Made by a program: the position numbers and the translations under genes. The notes below the pieces were generated by a model, which saw nothing but the letters and a program-made list of their open reading frames with translations, had not been told where the DNA came from and ran no database searches. A stretch of DNA of 43,441 nucleotides from Desulfosporosinus sp. (GTDB lineage Bacteria > Bacillota > Desulfitobacteriia > Desulfitobacteriales > Desulfitobacteriaceae), in NCBI GenBank assembly GCA_003132105.1, contig PKWS01000193.1, positions 1 through 43,441 on the forward strand, given 5' to 3'. Below are positions 39,570 through 43,441 of the stretch, piece after piece (the stretch's first letter is position 1; each line of letters starts with the position of its first letter).

Positions 39570-40574
39570 ATGACACAATTGCTCAGCTCCACTGCAGAAA
39601 TCATGCTCGAGCAAATAACAGACTCAATTTTTATACTTTGCCCCAATGTGGACAAGCCAGAGTTACATCAAAGCATTTCAATCATCCTTTCCCAGTATGA
39701 CGTTAAGCCAGCCTTGGTTGCTAGCGGGCACCCGGACTTATGGCAGAAGATAAAACTGTTCCTGGCTGGGAAAAGGCTTGAAGGGATCAGCCCATTAACC
39801 CTTAAAGGATATGAACTAGAACTTCGGATCTTCTCAAGGCACGTTCCAAAAGCCACCAGTGAGATCACCACTGCGGATATCCGAATCTACTTAAGTGAAT
39901 TTGAACGTCTTAAAACATCTTCAATATCCAAGCGGTTATCAGTTCTCAAGAGTATGTTTGGTTGGCTTACCGCGGAGGGAATAATCCTCAAAGATGTGAC
40001 AAAACAAATCAAGCCGCCGAAGAAAGAACAGCGGGTGCCAAAAGCCTTGACCATCGAAGAGTTGGAGATGATTAGGGAAGCCTGTGCTTCACCAAGAGAA
40101 AGGGCACTCGTAGAAGTCCTTTATGCCACGGGTGGAAGGCTAAGCGAGATCCAGAAGATGAACCGCGGAGATATTAACTATCAGTCCATGTCGGTGCTGG
40201 TAGTTGGCAAGGGCAATAAGGAAAGGCCAGTTTATTTTAGCTTTAAAGCGCTATATCATCTTAAAAAATACCTCATGCGCCGCACTGATACCGTTGACGC
40301 CTTGTTTGTTACCGAGAGGAAGCCTTATCGTAGGCTCTCCGATAGAGGGATTCAGCGCGAGGTTAAGATCATCGCTGATCGTAGCGAGGTCAAGAAAAAC
40401 GTACATCCACATATATTCCGACATACCTTTGCAACTTTGATGTTGAATAACGGTGCGGATCTGGTAGCGGTCCAGGGATTACTCGGTCACTCCGATCCTG
40501 GAACAACGCAGATATATGCGACTCTAACTGACGAACGTCGGAAGCAATCACATCACCAATATTTGGTCCAATAA
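39570..40574 (+). CDS. Xer-like tyrosine recombinase
   Basis: 334 aa. A SAM-like core-binding domain (about 57-150) and catalytic domain with R190 (ATGGRLSE), K214-like (GKGNKERP), H281 and R284 (HIFRHTF), H307 (LLGHSD) and Y316 (TQIYATL). Unlike the integrase at 29528 it has no arm-binding domain, so it resembles XerC/D or resolvase-like recombinases. About 55 N-terminal residues are extra. The role may be dimer resolution or inversion. RBS AAAGAGGAG before the ATG. Confidence 0.85.
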   Translation: MTQLLSSTAEIMLEQITDSIFILCPNVDKPELHQSISIILSQYDVKPALVASGHPDLWQKIKLFLAGKRLEGISPLTLKGYELELRIFSRHVPKATSEITTADIRIYLSEFERLKTSSISKRLSVLKSMFGWLTAEGIILKDVTKQIKPPKKEQRVPKALTIEELEMIREACASPRERALVEVLYATGGRLSEIQKMNRGDINYQSMSVLVVGKGNKERPVYFSFKALYHLKKYLMRRTDTVDALFVTERKPYRRLSDRGIQREVKIIADRSEVKKNVHPHIFRHTFATLMLNNGADLVAVQGLLGHSDPGTTQIYATLTDERRKQSHHQYLVQ

Positions 40575-40615
40575 ACCGTTTACGTGATATATTAATGTTG
40601 ATAGGAGGTCTGACT

Positions 40616-41035
40616 ATGAGTAGAAAGATAAATTTTAGGGCTTGGGACAAGAAAAATAAGTATATGTTTTATGCTGGTTCCTTAAGTGGTGTTGGAGATT
40701 TCTACATGGCTCGTTATGAAGACAAAACTTGTGATGGCGAAGAGTTCTATAATCGCTTTTCTGGTGTTGATTACGAATGGCTACAAGGTACAGGGATGCA
40801 AAGCGCAAATAATCGTGACATATTCGACGGAGATATCGTAAAGGATGATAGTAACATTGCTATAGTCAGGTTTGGTAAATACCAGGCAAACAACAACCGC
40901 ATATACAGCAATGAAGTGGCATACGGTTTTTACCTAGAATATTTATCCCATAAGGGAGTAATTGACCATGCCACAAAGCTGGAATACTACGATGTCATAG
41001 GAAATATTTACGAAAATCCTGAACTAATTAGTTAA
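40616..41035 (+). CDS. YopX-family phage protein
   Basis: 139 aa. INFRAWDKKNKYMFYAG, QGTGMQSANNRDIFDGDIVK and DVIGNIYENPELI is the YopX signature. Function unknown. ATG at 40616 behind ATAGGAGGTC; the ORF opens seven codons earlier. A hairpin follows the stop. Confidence 0.85.
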   Translation: MSRKINFRAWDKKNKYMFYAGSLSGVGDFYMARYEDKTCDGEEFYNRFSGVDYEWLQGTGMQSANNRDIFDGDIVKDDSNIAIVRFGKYQANNNRIYSNEVAYGFYLEYLSHKGVIDHATKLEYYDVIGNIYENPELIS

Positions 41036-41041
41036 AACTTA

Positions 41042-41066
41042 GCCCCTGGTCATCACGATCAGGGGC
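41042..41066 (+). terminator. Terminator hairpin after YopX gene
   Basis: GCCCCTG-GTCATCACGAT-CAGGGGC followed by ATTTCTCT. Good stem, weak T-tract. Confidence 0.5.
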
Positions 41067-41096
41067 ATTTCTCTGCCTAAAATTACATACTCAGTC

Positions 41097-41191
41097 TGTC
41101 GCATAATGCGTCTGCTATGGATTATATCTACAAACCAGTGATACCAAGGGTTTCAGCGTGTTTTCAAGGCTTAATATTTGATTATGCGACA
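41097..41191. repeat. 11-bp inverted repeat TGTCGCATAAT / ATTATGCGACA
   Basis: The arms are at 41097-41107 and 41181-41191, perfect, enclosing 73 bp without a gene. The left arm belongs to a longer direct repeat, CGCATAATGCGTCT (41100-41113), found again at 41834-41847. They lie just downstream of the recombinase/YopX block and look like recombination or transposition ends. Confidence 0.7.
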
Positions 41192-41194
41192 TAA

Positions 41195-41419
41195 CTAACG
41201 CGCAAACCTACCCTTTAAAGGTATGCCCGTCCACCATCTTTCGTTAGTGCAATCAGTCTTTAACCATTGTGTAGCCCCAGTTTTTCTTATTTCGTCATGG
41301 AAGTCTCTTACTTCTTTTCTTTGATGATCATAGGGGTATTCCATGAGATTTGCTAAGGTATCAATGGCTCTTTCTTGGGTGCCAAAATAAATATCGTAGT
41401 TGGTCAGGTGTTCCGACAT
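41195..41419 (-). CDS. Hypothetical phage protein (74 aa)
   Basis: ATG at 41419 with GGGGGT 6 nt upstream. MSEHLTNYDIYFGTQERAID then acidic/Trp-rich WLKTDCTNERWW. Similar in style to phage early mini-proteins with a YFGTPER motif. Ends just beside the inverted repeat. Confidence 0.55.
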   Translation of the reverse strand: MSEHLTNYDIYFGTQERAIDTLANLMEYPYDHQRKEVRDFHDEIRKTGATQWLKTDCTNERWWTGIPLKGRFAR

Positions 41420-41431
41420 GCCCATACCCCC

Positions 41432-41457
41432 AAAACAAAGACACCCCGTAGGGTGCC
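41432..41457 (-). terminator. Rho-independent terminator
   Basis: Minus strand GGCACCC-TAC-GGGGTGTC followed by TTTGTTTT. It lies downstream of the 55-aa gene and upstream of the 41195-41419 gene. Confidence 0.6.
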
Positions 41458-41458
41458 A

Positions 41459-41626
41459 TTACTTAATCCTCTTTTCCCATCTAATTCTCGCCGACTCCGG
41501 GGGCTGCACAACTTCAAAATCCTCTAGGTTGATCTTTGTTTCGCCAGACCCACTTTGGAGAAAACTATCGGGAGAGCACCTACTTTTTCTTACTTTTTGC
41601 CTTTTCAGCTTCGGCTTCTCTTTCAT
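41459..41626 (-). CDS. Small hypothetical protein (55 aa)
   Basis: ATG inside the 3' end of the RHH gene, with AAGGAG 10 nt upstream. Basic start (MKEKPKLKRQKVRKSR), then FLQSGSGETKINLEDFEVVQ and PPESARIRWEKRIK. Reads as a genuine small protein. Function unknown. Confidence 0.5.
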   Translation of the reverse strand: MKEKPKLKRQKVRKSRCSPDSFLQSGSGETKINLEDFEVVQPPESARIRWEKRIK

Positions 41627-41752
41627 CTTCGATAAACTCCTTCATCTTTTGGCGTTCACCCAGGGAGAAACCCGAATGCCTTTTTTGCCAGCGTAATTGC
41701 AGAACTCATCATATACGCCTGGCTCCAAGGTGACGTTTACCGCTTGTCTCAC
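41580..41752 (-). pseudogene. RHH-type protein, apparent frameshift
   Basis: GTG at 41752 (behind GGGGGTGG) gives MRQAVNVTLEPGVYDEFCNY, AGKKGIRVSPWVNAK, a ribbon-helix-helix, then a TGA at 41644-41642. The other frame continues MKEFIEDEREAEAEKAKSKK. One extra A in the AAAA at 41650-41647 would make a single 57-aa protein with VNAKKMKEF, so either the gene has lost a base or the sequence has. Confidence 0.55.
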
Positions 41753-41833
41753 CAACACAACCACCCCCAATGGGGTAATTATATACCTAGAAGTGTGGCT
41801 TGGGTTGCTTATGCTTATTCATGCGCGTAACTG

Positions 41834-41847
41834 CGCATAATGCGTCT
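41834..41847. repeat. Second copy of CGCATAATGCGTCT
   Basis: Identical 14-mer to 41100-41113, same orientation, 734 bp away, flanked here by TAACTG and ATTGCGCGC. It lies 8 bp beyond the XkdX stop codon. The two copies bracket a block of small minus-strand genes. Confidence 0.75.
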
Positions 41848-41855
41848 ATTGCGCG

Positions 41856-41993
41856 CTAAGCAATGTACGCTTGACCCGTGATCGCCAAGAATTGATCCGC
41901 TGTAATCTTACCCTTTGCCACAAAAACCTTAACTTGGTCAACAGTGTAATACCCTGCATTGTAATAGTCAGAAACAATTTTAAGCCAGTTCAT
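41856..41993 (-). CDS. XkdX-family protein
   Basis: 45 aa. MNWLKIVSDYYNAGYYTVDQ, then VKVFVAKGKITADQFLAITG is the complete XkdX pattern. These tiny proteins follow tail-fibre genes in Bacillota phages and have no known role. GGAGGG about 9 nt before the ATG. Confidence 0.9.
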   Translation of the reverse strand: MNWLKIVSDYYNAGYYTVDQVKVFVAKGKITADQFLAITGQAYIA

Positions 41994-41994
41994 A

Positions 41995-42255
41995 TTACAT
42001 CAACCCTCCCATCACAAGGGCTAATAGCATAGCCGCCTGTTCTTGCTCTGATTGATTAAGTTTCTCATCATCGTTTAGAGGGCGATCAACATAGTTATAG
42101 GATAAAACTTTAGTTGTAGGGTCGATAACTAGCACAGCATCTTTCCCTACTTGTTGCTCTGGCGTTGGCATTTCCTGCCCGTCAAGTTGACTTATTATGG
42201 TTCCATCTAGAAATGACCCAACAACTTTATTATCAGAGTCACTTAAAATAATCAT
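41995..42255 (-). CDS. Hypothetical tail-module protein (86 aa)
   Basis: MIILSDSDNKVVGSFLDGTI then DPTTKVLSYNYVDRPLNDDE and a helical Ala/Leu end. It sits between the tail fibre and XkdX genes, a conserved position for small tail-associated proteins (function unknown). Confidence 0.65.
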   Translation of the reverse strand: MIILSDSDNKVVGSFLDGTIISQLDGQEMPTPEQQVGKDAVLVIDPTTKVLSYNYVDRPLNDDEKLNQSEQEQAAMLLALVMGGLM

Positions 42256-42273
42256 TTATAGCACGTCCTTTCA

Positions 42274-43441
42274 TTACCATTGAATATAGACGGCACCAGC
42301 GCCACCATTGCCGCCGATATAGGTGCTAGTTGAACCACCGCCACCAGCACCTCCGCCACCGGGGGCGTTTCCGGTTCCACCAGAACCAGCAATTCCAGCA
42401 CTACCAGCACCGCCAGCACCGCCTGGAATAATTGCATAACTTGCGGCAATACCGCCAGAACCCGCCGTAGTAGTATTACCATTTCCACCAGCACCACCAT
42501 TTCCACCAGCACCGCCACCAGCTCCGCCCCCGGAATTCGTGCCAGTACCACCAGTACCACCAGCAAAACATCCAATATAAGGTGAACTAATAGGCGCAAT
42601 TCCACCGACACCCCCGACACTTGCACCAGTTCCGGTTGTAGCACTACCACCGTTAGCGGTTAATGATCCGAATGATGAAACACCGCCGGGATTTCCCGCA
42701 CTATAAACAGCACCACCATTACCACCTGTACCAACAACGACGCTAACTGTACTTCCCGGTGTAACGGTTGCCCATCCTGACGTGCACGCACCAGCACCAC
42801 CGCCACCTGTACCGGCAGATGCGCCTGAACCTCCAGAGCCTCCAGCACCCGCGCCAATCATGGTTGCTAAAACCCGCGTTACTCCTATTGGAACTGTCCA
42901 TGAATATGTCCCCGGAGTTGTCCACGAAGTGTTACCTGCTGACGGGTTAACTGCCGCAACTTTACCCGAGGAAGTCAATCCGTCATAATACCCCTGTGGG
43001 ATTGCTTGGTCTACTCCACTTGGGTTCAATACTGTTGCACTGCCTACTTTAGTGGGCATTGATCCACCAACAACTCCACTAGGTGTTCCTACCGTGTACC
43101 CTGTCAGGACTTGGGGTTGTCCTGCTGTACCGTAATCACCTCCTTCACCCAGTAATTGAAAATTTCCGACACCAGCAGCAGCCGAAGCATTGAATCTTAG
43201 TCCTACTAGACAGTTTAAGGGCATTTTTCCTGCTATAAGAGCATTACCCTTGCTATCCACGATAGCCTTGGCGCCTAGACCACTCCAATTAAATGTACTA
43301 GCTCCTGTATTGGCAGCTATGACATTATCCAAATATACTGACATGCCATCTACCAAAGCTGTTGCTACCATTGCGCTAAACGTATAGGCATTGACGGCTC
43401 CTGTAGCTGGACCAAAAGCAGGGTTACGCACATAATCCGCC
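42274..43441 (-). CDS. Glycine-rich tail fibre/receptor-binding protein (5' end outside window)
   Basis: At least 389 codons; the frame is open to the window edge (the ADYVRNPAFG region), so the N-terminal part is missing. GQPQVLTGYTVGTPSG and WTTPGTYSWTVPIGVTRVLA start a compact domain. From about residue 195 it is a glycine-rich fold (GGSGASAGTGGGGAG, then repeated GGAGG units) and ends GGAGAVYIQW. Such domains form polyglycine sandwiches on phage adhesins that touch the host surface. The opposite frames are open too, but only as shadows of GGN repeats. Confidence 0.85.
   Translation of the reverse strand, partial: ADYVRNPAFGPATGAVNAYTFSAMVATALVDGMSVYLDNVIAANTGASTFNWSGLGAKAIVDSKGNALIAGKMPLNCLVGLRFNASAAAGVGNFQLLGEGGDYGTAGQPQVLTGYTVGTPSGVVGGSMPTKVGSATVLNPSGVDQAIPQGYYDGLTSSGKVAAVNPSAGNTSWTTPGTYSWTVPIGVTRVLATMIGAGAGGSGGSGASAGTGGGGAGACTSGWATVTPGSTVSVVVGTGGNGGAVYSAGNPGGVSSFGSLTANGGSATTGTGASVGGVGGIAPISSPYIGCFAGGTGGTGTNSGGGAGGGAGGNGGAGGNGNTTTAGSGGIAASYAIIPGGAGGAGSAGIAGSGGTGNAPGGGGAGGGGSTSTYIGGNGGAGAVYIQW

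Noticed and set aside
42252..42650. 132-codon Val/Leu-rich minus-strand ORF over the tail fibre
   Set aside because: It is the GGN-codon repeat of the glycine-rich domain read in another frame.

Overview
The window is almost entirely a temperate tailed phage of an endospore-forming, low-GC Gram-positive host. By inference this is a clostridial-type Bacillota. The grounds are strong AGGAGG ribosome binding sites, many GTG and TTG starts, a phage copy of the Spo0A DNA-binding domain, and homologues typical of Bacillota phages (RecT, YopX, XkdX, XhlA and LLH holins, ArpU/RinA-like regulator). No tRNA, rRNA, CRISPR array or insertion sequence was recognised by eye.

Layout. (1) 29107 down to 1, minus strand: one long, tightly overlapping early and middle operon running leftwards. 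It starts with a Cro-like gene, an excisionase-like HTH and an ORF6C antirepressor. It continues through many mini-proteins, a radical SAM enzyme, the Spo0A-like protein, a PP-loop enzyme, an NTase and an HD protein. Next come the recombination genes (Rad50/SbcC-like ATPase, RecT, metallo-hydrolase, SSB) and the replication genes (organizer, helicase loader). It ends with a frameshifted C5 cytosine methyltransferase, a RuvC-like resolvase, a MazG-like protein, an alpha-CTD-like protein and a late regulator. Last are terminase small subunit, a RepL-like protein and terminase large subunit at the left edge; the portal/capsid genes would lie beyond. (2) 29053-30956: the lysogeny module. It has divergent promoters with three operators, a small XRE repressor, a tyrosine integrase and an apparent attP with arm-type repeats on both sides. 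(3) 30928-36288: an accessory region with HTH genes, a LexA-like box and a plus-strand operon. The operon encodes an RHH protein, a VirB2/TrbC-like pilin, an M23 peptidase with membrane segments and a VirD4/VirB4-like ATPase. (4) 36342-38530, minus: lysis genes (LLH holin, amidase endolysin, XhlA). (5) 38693-41035, plus: accessory genes including a second, Xer-like recombinase and YopX. (6) 41195-43441, minus: small genes, XkdX and the 3' end of a glycine-rich tail fibre.

Integrase and lysis/tail genes normally sit at opposite ends of an integrated prophage. Here they are adjacent across an apparently complete attP, with terminase at one edge and tail fibre at the other. The window therefore looks like part of a circular (excised, virion or phage-plasmid) genome and not an integrated prophage. 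The RepL-like gene and the Xer-like recombinase would fit a phage-plasmid, but this is inference.

The most unusual feature is the compact type IV secretion-like cassette (31887-35719) lying between attP and the lysis genes.
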